From NCBI GenBank assembly GCA_965218715.1, contig CBDCLY010000033.1:68806-132805 (forward strand): a stretch of 64,000 bases of DNA, given 5' to 3'. Origin of the DNA: CBDCLY01 sp965218715 (GTDB taxonomy: Bacteria; Bacteroidota; Bacteroidia; Flavobacteriales_E; Vicingaceae). The notes under the pieces were generated by a model. It did not search any database. It worked only from the letters and a program-made list of their open reading frames with translations, and was not told where the DNA came from. Of the stretch, positions 54,160 through 63,312 are shown piece after piece (position 1 is the first letter of the stretch; the number at the start of each line of letters is the position of its first letter). Made by a program: the position numbers and the translations under genes.

Positions 54160-55715
54160 GGATAGCACTCCTATTTGCCATTGTTTTTTACGCTTTTTCT
54201 GGATTCAGCCAGATTAACCCAAGGGTGAACAATTCCTTCAATTATCAATTTGAGAAAAGCTTCTACGACCGCGAAGAGAAAACTTTTACAAGTTTTAAAC
54301 CTAGCTTTTCGGATAGTGGATTAGTCAAAAAAAACAAATCATTGATTCATCATCAAGCAAAAGGCCAAGATGAGTGGTTAAGATGGCTAAAACTTAATCC
54401 ATTATTTGAAATTAGTACAGGGCTCGAAAACAAAGAGTTCTCACCAATCTTAGGTTTTGGAGCAGGTCTTCGATTGGATGCTTCTATGGGTAAAAAATGG
54501 AGAATCAATCTTTCAGGCATTCACCTGAATAAGCAATACATGTCCTATCAAAAAGCTTGGATAATAGAAAACGAAACTAGCCCAGGAACGAACTTAACTC
54601 AAGGCTCAAATTTCTTTTCATCCCAATATTTTTCTTCCTTCATTAATTATCAAGCAAATGACTGGATCAATATGGAATTTGGATATGGTAGGAATTTTAT
54701 TGGGGATGGATATCGGTCCTTATTATTGTCTAACAATGCCAATGCTAACCCTTATTTAAAAATAAGCACTGAATTCTGGCATTTCCAATACACCAATTTA
54801 TTTACTCAGCACAGAAATATCTTTGGGGCAAATGGGAAGTCTTCCAACTTTGAGATTAAATACACTGCCACCCACTTTTTAGATTGGAAAATCACTAAAT
54901 GGATTAGTCTCGGGCTTTTTGAAACTGTGGTATGGGAAACCGAGGAAGGGACCTATAAAAGAGGCTTTGATGTTAATTACTTAAATCCAGTAATTTTTTA
55001 TCGTCCAATTGAATTTTCAACTGGTTCTTCAGACAATGTACTTGTAGGTGCAAATTTAAAAATTAGCCTACCTAAACGACATGTAATTTACATTCAAGGC
55101 TTATTAGACGAATTTTTGCTAGCAGAGTTAAGAGCTGACCTTAGTCAATCTTTAAACCCAGAAAAAGACATTGAATCTGGATGGTGGGCCAATAAATATG
55201 GAATTCAATTAGGCCTTCGTTCTTTTGATTTGTTTGGTATGGAAGGCTTGTCGAGCCGACTGGAATACAATATTGTTCGGCCGTTTACCTATGCCCATAC
55301 GAGCTCGTCACAGGCATACGCACATGATAATATGCCCTTGGCTCATCCACTGGGATCAAATTTTGAAGAATTAGTTTTTCATCTTGATTATCAAAGTGAA
55401 AGACAGTTTTATAGCCTAAAATTGAATTGGGCCTCCAAGGGCTTAAGTACTGGTTTAGAAAACTTAGGCGACAATGTTCAATTTTCCAATACAACAAGAA
55501 CCAAAGAGTATGAAAACTACATAGGACAAGGAGTGAGAAATAATAAATTAACTCTTGATCTTTCTAGTCAATATGTATTGAATTTTCAATGGCTATCTAG
55601 TTTAAAACTTGGACTAATCCTTAGGAATGAGAGTTTTTCTAATGCCTCTGAAACAAGGCAAATGATTTATTTGAGTTTGCAAACCAATTTAAGAAATCGG
55701 GCTTTTGATTTTTAA
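54156..55715 (+). CDS. Outer-membrane barrel protein, Wzi/RemB-like (second copy)
   Basis: 519 residues with a signal peptide (MRIALLFAIVFYAFSGFSQ) and many beta strands. The block NMEFGYGRNFIGDGYRSLLL is shared with the barrel at 51583, as is the ending (SLQTNLRNRAFDF against STNLQNIYLNY). Proteins like this are called gliding motility protein RemB in Flavobacteriia. Co-translation with a lipid-linked sugar transferase suggests a role at the surface end of the same glycan pathway (inference). Confidence 0.72.
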   Translation: MRIALLFAIVFYAFSGFSQINPRVNNSFNYQFEKSFYDREEKTFTSFKPSFSDSGLVKKNKSLIHHQAKGQDEWLRWLKLNPLFEISTGLENKEFSPILGFGAGLRLDASMGKKWRINLSGIHLNKQYMSYQKAWIIENETSPGTNLTQGSNFFSSQYFSSFINYQANDWINMEFGYGRNFIGDGYRSLLLSNNANANPYLKISTEFWHFQYTNLFTQHRNIFGANGKSSNFEIKYTATHFLDWKITKWISLGLFETVVWETEEGTYKRGFDVNYLNPVIFYRPIEFSTGSSDNVLVGANLKISLPKRHVIYIQGLLDEFLLAELRADLSQSLNPEKDIESGWWANKYGIQLGLRSFDLFGMEGLSSRLEYNIVRPFTYAHTSSSQAYAHDNMPLAHPLGSNFEELVFHLDYQSERQFYSLKLNWASKGLSTGLENLGDNVQFSNTTRTKEYENYIGQGVRNNKLTLDLSSQYVLNFQWLSSLKLGLILRNESFSNASETRQMIYLSLQTNLRNRAFDF

Positions 55716-55746
55716 AGTTTTCATATTCTATCCCTCCCAATTTCAG

Positions 55747-55754
55747 TACTTTTG
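55747..55754 (+). promoter_or_regulatory. TAnnTTTG -7 box for the ctaB-cox operon
   Basis: TACTTTTG matches the consensus 25 bases before the ctaB ATG. No clear -33 element is at the usual spacing. Confidence 0.5.
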
Positions 55755-55778
55755 TGACTCAATTTGCCACTCAGTTGA

Positions 55779-56672
55779 ATGGAAATGACAAATCAAAGTG
55801 AATTAAGACTTGAAAATCCTTTTTTAGCGAAAATGAAGGCCTATGCTGCATTTTTCAAATTGAGGTTAGCTAGTCTTGTTGTTTTTTCTGCTTTATTGGG
55901 TTACGCAATAGCTGCTGATTACATATCATGGTGGAGCTTATTGATTTTATGTTTAGGTGGATTCTTAATTACAGGATCATCAAATGGATTCAATCAAATT
56001 ATTGAAAAAGACTTAGATAAATTAATGGAACGAACTAAAACTCGTCCATTAGTAGTTGGAACAATGAGCACAAAAGAAGGGTATTGGATTGCCTCTATTG
56101 CAGGAGTGCTAGGCATAGTATTGTTATTGTCCATTAATGCCCTTTCAGGTATCTTAGGTGTTCTAGCCTTGTTTTTATACGTTGCTGTTTACACGCCTAT
56201 GAAAAGAATTAGTCCTTGGGCTGTTTTTGTAGGAGCATTTCCTGGTGCAATTCCACCAATGTTGGGTTGGGTAGCTTATACAGGCAGCTTTGGTTTAGAG
56301 CCAGGATTGTTGTTTGCAATACAATTCATGTGGCAATTTCCTCACTTTTGGGCCATTGCTTGGAAGGCAGATGATGACTACAAAAGAGCGGGATTTTTCT
56401 TGCTTCCCTCTAAAGGTGGAAAAGATCAATCCTCAGCCTTTTTAATATTATTGTATTCATTGTTTATGGTGCTAGTAAGCCTGTTGCCATTGGCATTTGG
56501 TTTTATTGGGCCAATTGCAGCAATATTTATATTACTTGCTGGCTCATTAATGGTGTGGCCTTCCATTCAATTGTTTAGAAAAAAGACCGACCAAGCGGCA
56601 TTAAACGTAATGTTTGCCTCATTTGTATACATTCCAATCATTTTAATAGCATGGCTATTGGATAAAATTTAA
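55779..56672 (+). CDS. ctaB: Heme O synthase (protoheme IX farnesyltransferase)
   Basis: 297 residues, polytopic. It farnesylates heme B to heme O for the terminal oxidase. The prenyl-binding Asp motif is NGFNQIIEKDLDKLMERTKTRPL in two overlapping parts (NQIIEKDLDKLMERT is the core), and VYTPMKRISPWAVFVGAFPG and FPHFWAIAWK are conserved. A second ATG at 55785 is possible. It leads a run of oxidase genes two bases apart. Confidence 0.94.
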   Translation: MEMTNQSELRLENPFLAKMKAYAAFFKLRLASLVVFSALLGYAIAADYISWWSLLILCLGGFLITGSSNGFNQIIEKDLDKLMERTKTRPLVVGTMSTKEGYWIASIAGVLGIVLLLSINALSGILGVLALFLYVAVYTPMKRISPWAVFVGAFPGAIPPMLGWVAYTGSFGLEPGLLFAIQFMWQFPHFWAIAWKADDDYKRAGFFLLPSKGGKDQSSAFLILLYSLFMVLVSLLPLAFGFIGPIAAIFILLAGSLMVWPSIQLFRKKTDQAALNVMFASFVYIPIILIAWLLDKI

Positions 56673-56674
56673 GC

Positions 56675-57268
56675 ATGACAGATCAATTCTCACTAAGCGA
56701 AAAAGAATTTAAGGATTACAAAAAGGAAAAAGTTGCCAAACCGCTTATGTGGTTTGGGATGGTGAGCATAGTTATGCTATTCGCAGGTTTAACCAGTGCG
56801 GTAATCGTTAGAAAGGGAGATGGAAATTGGATGCATTTCGAATTGCCAGACCAATTCTTATGGAGTTCAATTCTAATTGTAATTTCAAGCATTACCTTGA
56901 TTTTGGCTCAAGTAGTTGCCAAAAGAGATCAATTATCAAAGGTTTTCCCTTTTCTTTTAGCAACATTAATTTTAGGGATTGGTTTTGTGCTATTTCAAAT
57001 TAGTGGTTTTCAATTTTTAGTAGATAATGGCGTGTATTTTACTGGTGCAGAGCACAATGCTTCTGGCTCATTTCTTTATGTGATTACCTGGCTTCATATT
57101 GCCCATTTGTTGGGTGGAATAATTGCTTTATTAGTCGTCCTTTTTAATGCCTATAAAGGGCAATACAACTCAAAAAATTTATTAGGTTTGCAAGTGTGTT
57201 CAATCTACTGGCACTTTTTAGGTGCAATGTGGATTTATTTGTACCTATTTTTTAACATGATTATCTAA
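56675..57268 (+). CDS. Cytochrome c oxidase subunit III-like protein
   Basis: 197 residues with five membrane helices, of the heme-copper oxidase subunit III family (ITWLHIAHLLGGIIAL, QVCSIYWHFLGAMWIYLYLFF). It sits two bases after ctaB. A second subunit III follows, a duplication usual in Bacteroidota oxidase operons. Subunits I and II are not in the window. Confidence 0.9.
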   Translation: MTDQFSLSEKEFKDYKKEKVAKPLMWFGMVSIVMLFAGLTSAVIVRKGDGNWMHFELPDQFLWSSILIVISSITLILAQVVAKRDQLSKVFPFLLATLILGIGFVLFQISGFQFLVDNGVYFTGAEHNASGSFLYVITWLHIAHLLGGIIALLVVLFNAYKGQYNSKNLLGLQVCSIYWHFLGAMWIYLYLFFNMII

Positions 57269-57278
57269 ACAAAACAGC

Positions 57279-58082
57279 ATGTCTGGAACATCTCCTTCAA
57301 TTGATAGAAAAACCTTATGGTCGGGTGGAAGCTCACCTTTTGGGGTAAGCTATGGAAAAATCATGATGTGGTTTTTCTTAATTTCTGATGCATTTACCTT
57401 CTCTGGATTGCTGATTTCTTATGGATTCATGCGTCACAGATTTGAGGAGGTTTGGCCAAAAGCTGAAGAGGTTTTTACTCATTTTCCTTTCCTACACGGT
57501 GATCATCCATTACTGTACGTAGCATTAATGACCTTCATATTAATTATGAGTTCGGTTACTATGGTTTTGGCAGTTGAATCTGGGCACAGAATGAACAGAA
57601 AAGGAGTTATTCTTTGGATGGCACTTACCATTGTTGGAGGATTAATTTTTGTTGGTTCTCAGGCTTGGGAATGGTATCACTTTATACATGGAACTGAAGC
57701 AGGCGCTTTTCAATTAGCAGATGGAACAATAGCGCATTGGGCTAATGAGGCCATGTCGGCACTAAAACTCCCAGGAGGCATAGAATTAACTGGTGCAGAA
57801 ATGACGGCCGCATTAGAATCGGCCACACATGTGCACGGAGCAAACCTTACAGTTAATGAGTATGGTGTTCCACTTTTTGCAGACTTTTTCTTTTTCATAA
57901 CGGGCTTTCACGGAACTCACGTTTTCTCTGGGGTGGTGTTGAATTTTATTGTCTTTGTAAATGTATTACAAGGTACTTATGAGAAAAGAGGTCATTATGA
58001 AATGGTTGAGAAAGTAGGTCTATACTGGCACTTTGTAGATCTTGTTTGGGTATTTGTATTTACCTTCTTTTATTTGGTTTAA
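57279..58082 (+). CDS. Cytochrome c oxidase subunit III
   Basis: 267 residues, subunit III family, with MMWFFLISDAFTFSGLLISYGF, FFFITGFHGTHVFSGVVLNF and VGLYWHFVDLVWVFVFTFFY. A loop at about residues 135-185 (WANEAMSALKLPGGIELTGA) is longer than in classical COX3. It stabilises the catalytic subunits in the inner membrane and lies ten bases after the smaller paralogue. Confidence 0.92.
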   Translation: MSGTSPSIDRKTLWSGGSSPFGVSYGKIMMWFFLISDAFTFSGLLISYGFMRHRFEEVWPKAEEVFTHFPFLHGDHPLLYVALMTFILIMSSVTMVLAVESGHRMNRKGVILWMALTIVGGLIFVGSQAWEWYHFIHGTEAGAFQLADGTIAHWANEAMSALKLPGGIELTGAEMTAALESATHVHGANLTVNEYGVPLFADFFFFITGFHGTHVFSGVVLNFIVFVNVLQGTYEKRGHYEMVEKVGLYWHFVDLVWVFVFTFFYLV

Positions 58083-58099
58083 TTCTAAAAATAGAAATC

Positions 58100-58459
58100 A
58101 TGTCTGATTTTGATAGAACAGCAGAGTACGTTAATCACCATTCCGAAGAGGAAGGAAAAAAAATGCGTAAAACCATATGGTTAATCTTTTGGGTTTTACT
58201 TGCAGTTACTGGTATTGAAGTAAGCCTTGGGCTTACTTGGAAAGATCTTGGCCTTGCATGGCCATTTGTAAAATGGACCTTTATCATTCTTACACTAGTA
58301 AAAGCCTATTACATTGTTGCCTACTACATGCACTTAAAACATGAATATAAGAATTTCATGTATGCCATAGCTGTTCCCTATATCGTATTGATCATTTATG
58401 CTATCTATATGTTCTTAGCAGAGGCGGTCTATATTCATGACGTTGACCAACTAATGTAA
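58100..58459 (+). CDS. Cytochrome c oxidase subunit IV family protein
   Basis: 119 residues with three membrane helices (IWLIFWVLLAVTGIEVSLG, WPFVKWTFIILTLVKAYYIV, VPYIVLIIYAIYMFL), the plan of prokaryotic COX4. The YYMHLKHEYKN loop between helices two and three is typical. I chose the ATG at 58100; an earlier start lies within the coxIII gene. Confidence 0.9.
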   Translation: MSDFDRTAEYVNHHSEEEGKKMRKTIWLIFWVLLAVTGIEVSLGLTWKDLGLAWPFVKWTFIILTLVKAYYIVAYYMHLKHEYKNFMYAIAVPYIVLIIYAIYMFLAEAVYIHDVDQLM

Positions 58460-58462
58460 AGC

Positions 58463-59128
58463 ATGAATCAACATAAATTTAAGAAGGTAGTAATTTTGGT
58501 ATCCATCCTGTTACTACCTTCTTTTTTATACCTATTTCTTCATACGGGAGATAACAATTTCAGGAAATTATCCATCTATGGTCCAAAAACTTTAGATGCA
58601 AATGGAGATACCTTGTATCACCGAATACCAGATTTTTCTTTCATCAACCAAAATGGCGAAACGATTAGTCAAGATAAATTCCAAGATAAGATTGTAGTAG
58701 CAGATTACTTTTTTGCGACTTGCCCTAGCATTTGCCCAAAAATGGCTACTCACATGCTAGTGCTTCAAGATCATTTCCACGATAGAAAAGATTTTGCATT
58801 ATTGTCACATACTGTTAATCCAGAACATGATTCGGTTCATGTTTTGAGAGAATATGCTACCAAAGTGCATGCAATGGATTCCATTTGGGATTTTGTAACT
58901 GGCGATAAAGAGGCCTTATACGATCAAGCATTTAAAGGCTACTTTGTTAATGCCCTTCCCGATGAAATTGCCCCAGGAGGCTTCTTGCATTCTCAATTTC
59001 TAATTCTTATTGATAAAAAGCAAAGGATTAGAGGGTATTTTGACGGAACAAGTACAAGTGAGGTGAATGACCTCATGGATGCCATAGAAATATTAATGAA
59101 AGAAGAATTCGTTTCTTTAAAAGAATAA
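58463..59128 (+). CDS. SCO1/SenC copper chaperone of cytochrome oxidase
   Basis: 221 residues. One N-terminal membrane anchor (VVILVSILLLPSFLYLFL) is followed by a thioredoxin-like domain facing the periplasm. Copper ligands are the CxxxC of ATCPSICPKM and the His of GGFLHSQFLIL. It delivers copper to the CuA centre of subunit II. It starts three bases after the COX4 gene. Confidence 0.93.
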   Translation: MNQHKFKKVVILVSILLLPSFLYLFLHTGDNNFRKLSIYGPKTLDANGDTLYHRIPDFSFINQNGETISQDKFQDKIVVADYFFATCPSICPKMATHMLVLQDHFHDRKDFALLSHTVNPEHDSVHVLREYATKVHAMDSIWDFVTGDKEALYDQAFKGYFVNALPDEIAPGGFLHSQFLILIDKKQRIRGYFDGTSTSEVNDLMDAIEILMKEEFVSLKE

Positions 59129-59130
59129 GA

Positions 59131-59647
59131 ATGACCAAAGGAAGAAATTTTATTATCATTCTCCTTTCAATAGTAATTCCTGCATTGGTTGCTTTGCTGT
59201 ATTTTCTTCCAAAAAGTGATACTGTTGGAGATCAAGTTTATTTGTTACCCAAGCTAAATGCCTTCCTTAATGGTACTACAAGCATTTTGCTAGTATTGGC
59301 ATTTCTGGCCATTCGTAAAGGGAAAAAAGAGGTGCATAAAGGCTTGATGCTTTCTGCGCTAGGATTATCTGTATTGTTCTTGTTGTCTTATGTCAGTTAT
59401 CATTCATTAGCACCCCTCCACCTCATTTGGAGGAGAAGGAATATTAAAAGGCATTTATTATTTTGTTTTGCTTAGCCACATATTATTGGCCATGCTCATT
59501 GTGCCGCTTGTATTAATTAGCTTCAACCGAGCTCTCAGCAGCCAGTTCGATCGGCATAAAAAGATTGCTAGAATTACATTGCCATTGTGGTTGTATGTTA
59601 CGCTTACAGGTGTAATCGTATACCTAATGATCTCGCCCTACTATTAG
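59131..59647 (+). CDS. DUF420 membrane protein (frameshifted)
   Basis: About 172 residues when repaired. DUF420 proteins accompany SCO and oxidase genes and are thought to help oxidase assembly. Helices and the VSYHS segment are intact up to 59412. The C-run at 59413-59416 seems to hold one extra C; after it STSFGGEGILKGIYYFVLL and then SHILLAMLIVPLVLISF continue to the stop at 59645-59647 (ISPYY). As it stands the first frame ends at 59475 with unrelated residues. Confidence 0.82.
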
Positions 59648-59682
59648 TTGGAATCCATTGTTTTGCTTCTTAGTTTTGTCCT

Positions 59683-59925
59683 GTGAATAATAAAGTGCTT
59701 GCTTTTTTTGTATTTGGTTTATTAATGCTTTTATCAGTTTTGGATTTAGATGCCCAATGCTCTATGTGCAAAGCAGTATTGGAAACAAACATGCAGAATG
59801 GAGAAGAAGCAGTTGGAAGGGGAATTAATGATGGAATAATTTACATCATGTTTGTTCCTTACCTTTTATTAGGTGTGGTTGGATACTTTATGTATAAACA
59901 CTACGTTAAGACCAACGTAGAATAG
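59683..59925 (+). CDS. Small Cys-motif membrane protein
   Basis: 80 residues from a GTG start. A signal peptide or anchor (VLAFFVFGLLMLLSVLDLDA) precedes QCSMCKAVLETN, a CxxC site that could bind copper or form a disulfide, and a C-terminal helix (GIIYIMFVPYLLLGVVGYFMY). It is often the last gene of this oxidase-assembly run in Bacteroidota; function is unknown. Confidence 0.72.
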   Translation: MNNKVLAFFVFGLLMLLSVLDLDAQCSMCKAVLETNMQNGEEAVGRGINDGIIYIMFVPYLLLGVVGYFMYKHYVKTNVE

Positions 59926-59935
59926 TTCTTATTAA

Positions 59936-60036
59936 TTTTTATCAAGAAAGGTGGAGGGACAGGCCCTTTGAAGCCTTGGCAACCGGTCAGATGACGGAGG
60001 TGCCAATTCCTGGTTCGCATTGCGAATGAAGATAAA
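59936..60036 (+). ncRNA. SAM-I (S-box) riboswitch upstream of metH
   Basis: The conserved S-box core is present: ATCAAGAAAGGTGGAGGGA (59941-59959), GGCCC...GAAGCC, GGCAACC (59978-59984), then GGTGCCAATTCC (59999-60010). P1 pairs TTTATC (59938-59943) with GATAAA (60031-60036), and P4 pairs TTCGC (60014-60018) with GCGAA (60022-60026). S-adenosylmethionine binding should stabilise P1 and favour the downstream terminator, lowering methionine synthase expression. It begins 10 bases after the small Cys-motif gene. Confidence 0.95.
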
Positions 60037-60050
60037 CAGAAGTTACATTA

Positions 60051-60081
60051 GCCCTTTTGACTTTGTCTGAGGGTTTTTTTT
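60051..60081 (+). terminator. Riboswitch-controlled terminator before metH
   Basis: CCCT pairs with AGGG and GAC with GTC around a TTT loop, with an internal mismatch, followed by an eight-T tract ending eight bases before the metH ATG. ACAGAAGT (60036-60043) can pair with ACTTTGT (60060-60066) with one bulged G, a possible antiterminator that competes with P1. This fits a transcriptional OFF switch. Confidence 0.75.
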
Positions 60082-60088
60082 ATTAGGT

Positions 60089-60568
60089 ATGGATATTAGA
60101 GAGATATTAAAAAGTAGAGTCTTGGTTTTAGATGGTGCAATGGGTACCATGATACAAAGACATAAATTGGAAGAAGAAGATTTTAGAGCCGACCGCTTTA
60201 AAGATCATTCACACCCACTTAAGGGGAACAATGATTTATTGTCAATTACCCAACCAGAAATCATTAAAGACATCCATAGAGATTACTTCAATGCTGGTTC
60301 TGATATTGTAGAAACCAACACCTTTTCCTCTACTACCATTGCTCAAGCTGACTATGCTTTAGAAGATTTGGCCTTTGAGTTAAATTTTGAATCAGCCAAA
60401 ATTGCTAAAGAAGTAGCACAAGAATTCAATGCTCAGAACCCAAATAAGCCAAGATTTGTAGCGGGTTCTATCGGCCCTACAAATAGAACAGCCTCGCTTT
60501 CTCCAGATGTTAATCGCCCAGATTTTAGAAACACAAGTTTTGATGAATTGAAGGGATGCCTACTATGA
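60089..60568 (+). CDS. metH: metH segment 1: start of the homocysteine-binding domain
   Basis: It opens with MDIREILKSRVLVLDGAMGTM, the usual MetH start, and continues through DIVETNTFSSTTIAQADY and VAGSIGPTNRTASLSPDV. The correct frame is lost at 60553-60555, so the last few residues of this frame are not native. Confidence 0.85.
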   Translation: MDIREILKSRVLVLDGAMGTMIQRHKLEEEDFRADRFKDHSHPLKGNNDLLSITQPEIIKDIHRDYFNAGSDIVETNTFSSTTIAQADYALEDLAFELNFESAKIAKEVAQEFNAQNPNKPRFVAGSIGPTNRTASLSPDVNRPDFRNTSFDELKGCLL

Positions 60569-60896
60569 GCAAACCAAAGGTTTAGTTGAGGGTGGAGCCG
60601 ATTTACTATTAGTGGAAACGGTATTTGATACCTTAAATGCAAAGGCCGCCTTATTCGCAATTGCTAGTTATTTTGAAGACAGTGGGATTGAGATTCCTAT
60701 CATGGTTTCAGGCACAATTACCGATGCAAGTGGAAGAACATTATCTGGGCAAACTGCTGAAGCATTCCTAATCTCTATTAGCCATCTTCCACTTTTAAGT
60801 GTTGGATTTAACTGCGCACTTGGTGCCGAAGAGATGCGACCATACCTAGAATTGATTGCTAAAAAAAACCAATTTTTTTGTCAGCGCACATCCTAA
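60556..60896 (+). CDS. metH: metH segment 2: middle of the homocysteine-binding domain
   Basis: The frame resumes as DAYYEQTKGLVEGGADLLLV and runs through VSGTITDASGRTLSGQT and VGFNCALGAEEMRPYL, which holds the first zinc-binding Cys. It is lost again in the A-run at 60861-60868. No natural start codon exists; the first in-frame ATG-like start is at 60612. Confidence 0.8.
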
Positions 60897-61764
60897 TGCA
60901 GGATTGCCCAATGCATTTGGGGAATACGATCAAACTGCTAATCAGATGGGCGGATTCATTCAAGATTTCATTGAAAGTGGATTCATCAATATAGTTGGAG
61001 GTTGCTGTGGAACTACTCCAGATCACATCAAAAGAATTAGTGAAATTGCTGAAAGATCAACACCTCGCCCATTAAAAGCAGTGCCCCAATTGCCAAGATA
61101 CAGCGGACTAGAACCTTTAACAATTTTTGAAGAAAGCAATTTTGTGAATGTTGGGGAACGAACCAATGTAACAGGTTCTTTAAAATTTAAGCGACTGATA
61201 AAAGAAGGCAATTATGAGGAAGCCCTTAGTGTAGCGCTTCAACAAGTAGAGGGTGGTGCCCAAATAATTGATGTCAACATGGACGAAGGCATGTTGGATT
61301 CAGCTGAAGCCATGACTACATTTCTTAATTTGATCGCATCTGAACCAGACATTTCTAAAGTTCCTATCATGATAGATTCATCTAAGTGGTCGGTAATTGA
61401 AGCTGGATTGAAATGCGTTCAAGGGAAAAGTATAGTCAATAGTATTAGCCTTAAGGAGGGAGAAGAACAGTTCATTAAACATGCCAGATTGGTAAGAAAT
61501 TACGGGGCTGCCGTAATTGTGATGGCATTTGACGAAACTGGACAGGCTGATAATTTTGAAAGAAGAATAGAAATTTGTGAAAGGGCCTATCGAATTCTTA
61601 CTGAGAAAGTAAAGTTTTCACCTACAGACATTATTTTCGACCCAAACATACTTACTGTAGGCACAGGTATTGATGAACATAATAATTATGCAGTAGATTT
61701 CATTAAAGCTACAAAATGGATTAAGGATAATCTCCCCGGAGCTCTTGGTCAGTGGAGGAGTTAG
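60856..61764 (+). CDS. metH: metH segment 3: end of the homocysteine domain and pterin-binding domain
   Basis: About 300 residues. The GGCCGTTPDHI segment carries the last two zinc-binding Cys of the homocysteine site. The tetrahydrofolate barrel begins FVNVGERTNVTGSLKFKRL and includes QIIDVNMDEGMLD and KVPIMIDSSKWSVIEAGL. The frame is lost at 61747-61748. Confidence 0.87.
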   Translation: MLKKTNFFVSAHPNAGLPNAFGEYDQTANQMGGFIQDFIESGFINIVGGCCGTTPDHIKRISEIAERSTPRPLKAVPQLPRYSGLEPLTIFEESNFVNVGERTNVTGSLKFKRLIKEGNYEEALSVALQQVEGGAQIIDVNMDEGMLDSAEAMTTFLNLIASEPDISKVPIMIDSSKWSVIEAGLKCVQGKSIVNSISLKEGEEQFIKHARLVRNYGAAVIVMAFDETGQADNFERRIEICERAYRILTEKVKFSPTDIIFDPNILTVGTGIDEHNNYAVDFIKATKWIKDNLPGALGQWRS

Positions 61765-62880
61765 TAATGTTTCTTTTTCATATCAGAGGAAATAATACAG
61801 TTCGAGAAGCCATGAATTCTGCATTTCTTATTTCACGCCATTAAAAATGGTCTTGGATATGGGAATTGTAAATGCAGGAATGATTGAGGTTTATGATGAT
61901 ATTCCAAAGGACTTGTTAGAACACGTTGAAGATGTATTATTAAACCGCAGGCCAGATGCAACAGAAAGGTTGACCGATTTTGCAGAAACTGTAATAGCCT
62001 CTGGTAAAGTAAGCAAGTAGAAGGACGATGCCTGGAGAAATAATGCCTGTTCAAGGATACGATTAAGCCATGCCTTAGTAAAAGGAATTACTGAGCATTT
62101 ATTTTAGAAGCGATACTGAAGAGGCAAGGTTACAATTGTATGACAAAGCCATCTGGAGGTAATTGAAGGGCCATTAATGGATGGGATGAATGTAGTTGGA
62201 GATTTGTTTGGTTCTGGAAAAATGTTCCTTACCTCAGGTTGTAAAAAGTGCACGAGTTATGAAAAAAGCAGTAGCACTATTTATTGCCTTACATAGAAGA
62301 AGAAAAGAAAAGGTCTGGCAGACAAAGCAAAAAATGCTGGAAAGATTTTATTGGCAACCGTAAAAGGAGATGTTCACGATATAGGGAAAAACATTGTGGG
62401 TGTAGTGTTAGCTTGTAATAATTATGAGGTAATTGATATGGGAGTTATGGTTCCTGCACAGAAAAGATTCTAAAAGAAGGCACATTGAGACTAGGATGTG
62501 GATATGATTGGATTAAGTGGCTTAATCACTCCATCCTTTAGACGAAATGGTACATGTGGCCAGTGAAATGGAAACGCCAGGAATTTTAAGGTGCCTCTAT
62601 TAATTGGAGGGGCAACAACTTCAAAAGCTCATACTGCGGTTAAAGATTGCCCCGCAATATCGATTTACCCGGTAGTTCATGTCTTAGATGCTTCTACGAA
62701 GTGTTCCTGTTGCAGGAAGTTTATTGACTAAAGTAGAAGGCCAAAGAGAAAAATTCATTCAAGAAACAAAAGACCTCTACCAAAAAATGAGGGAGCAACA
62801 CGAGGCTAAGCGCGCCTATAAAAAGATGTTGAGTATCGAGGATGCAAGGGCAAATAGATTCTCAAAATTTATCTGAAACA
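61749..62880 (+). pseudogene. metH: metH segment 4: cobalamin-binding region, scrambled by indels
   Basis: Short pieces in changing frames spell out the cap and cobalamin domains: NAGMIEVYDDIPKDLLEHVE near 61873, VGDLFGSGKMFLPQVV near 62198, and GDVHDIGKNIVGVVLACNNY near 62365, whose DxHxxG His is the cobalt ligand. LIGGATTSKAHTAVK near 62600 and VAGSLLTKVEGQREKF near 62705 follow. No single open frame covers it; indels are too many to place individually by eye. Confidence 0.72.
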
Positions 62881-63312
62881 AAAGCCACTAGGGAACCATC
62901 CTTTTTAGGAACCAAAGAGTTAATTGATTTCCCAATATCGGATTTGAGAAAATACATTGACTGGACACCCTTTTTCAGCACCTGGGAATTGGCAGGTCGC
63001 TATCCACAAATATTAGAGGATAAAGTGGTTGGCAGTGAAGCAAAAAAGTTATTCGCAGATGCACAAGACATGTTGGATTTGATCATTAAAGAAAATTGGT
63101 TAAAGGCAAATGGAGTGCTTGGTTTTTGGCCAGCTCATTCTGTGGGAGACGATATCAAATTGTTTGAAGGAAAGGATAAGAAAAGTTGCCTTGCTACTTT
63201 GCACACATTGAGGCAACAAGGGGAAAAGGCAAAGGAAATTTCAAATTTGCATTGGCTGATTTCATTCAAGATGAATCAGGACCCGACGACTACATTGGCC
63301 TTTTTGCAGTAA
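62842..63312 (+). CDS. metH: metH segment 5: start of the AdoMet reactivation domain
   Basis: It includes PISDLRKYIDWTPFFSTWEL, GRYPQILEDKVVGSEAKKLF and ANGVLGFWPAHSVGDDI, typical of the reactivation domain that re-methylates oxidised cobalamin with S-adenosylmethionine. After about 63230 another indel makes the frame non-native. Confidence 0.82.
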   Translation: MQGQIDSQNLSETKATREPSFLGTKELIDFPISDLRKYIDWTPFFSTWELAGRYPQILEDKVVGSEAKKLFADAQDMLDLIIKENWLKANGVLGFWPAHSVGDDIKLFEGKDKKSCLATLHTLRQQGEKAKEISNLHWLISFKMNQDPTTTLAFLQ

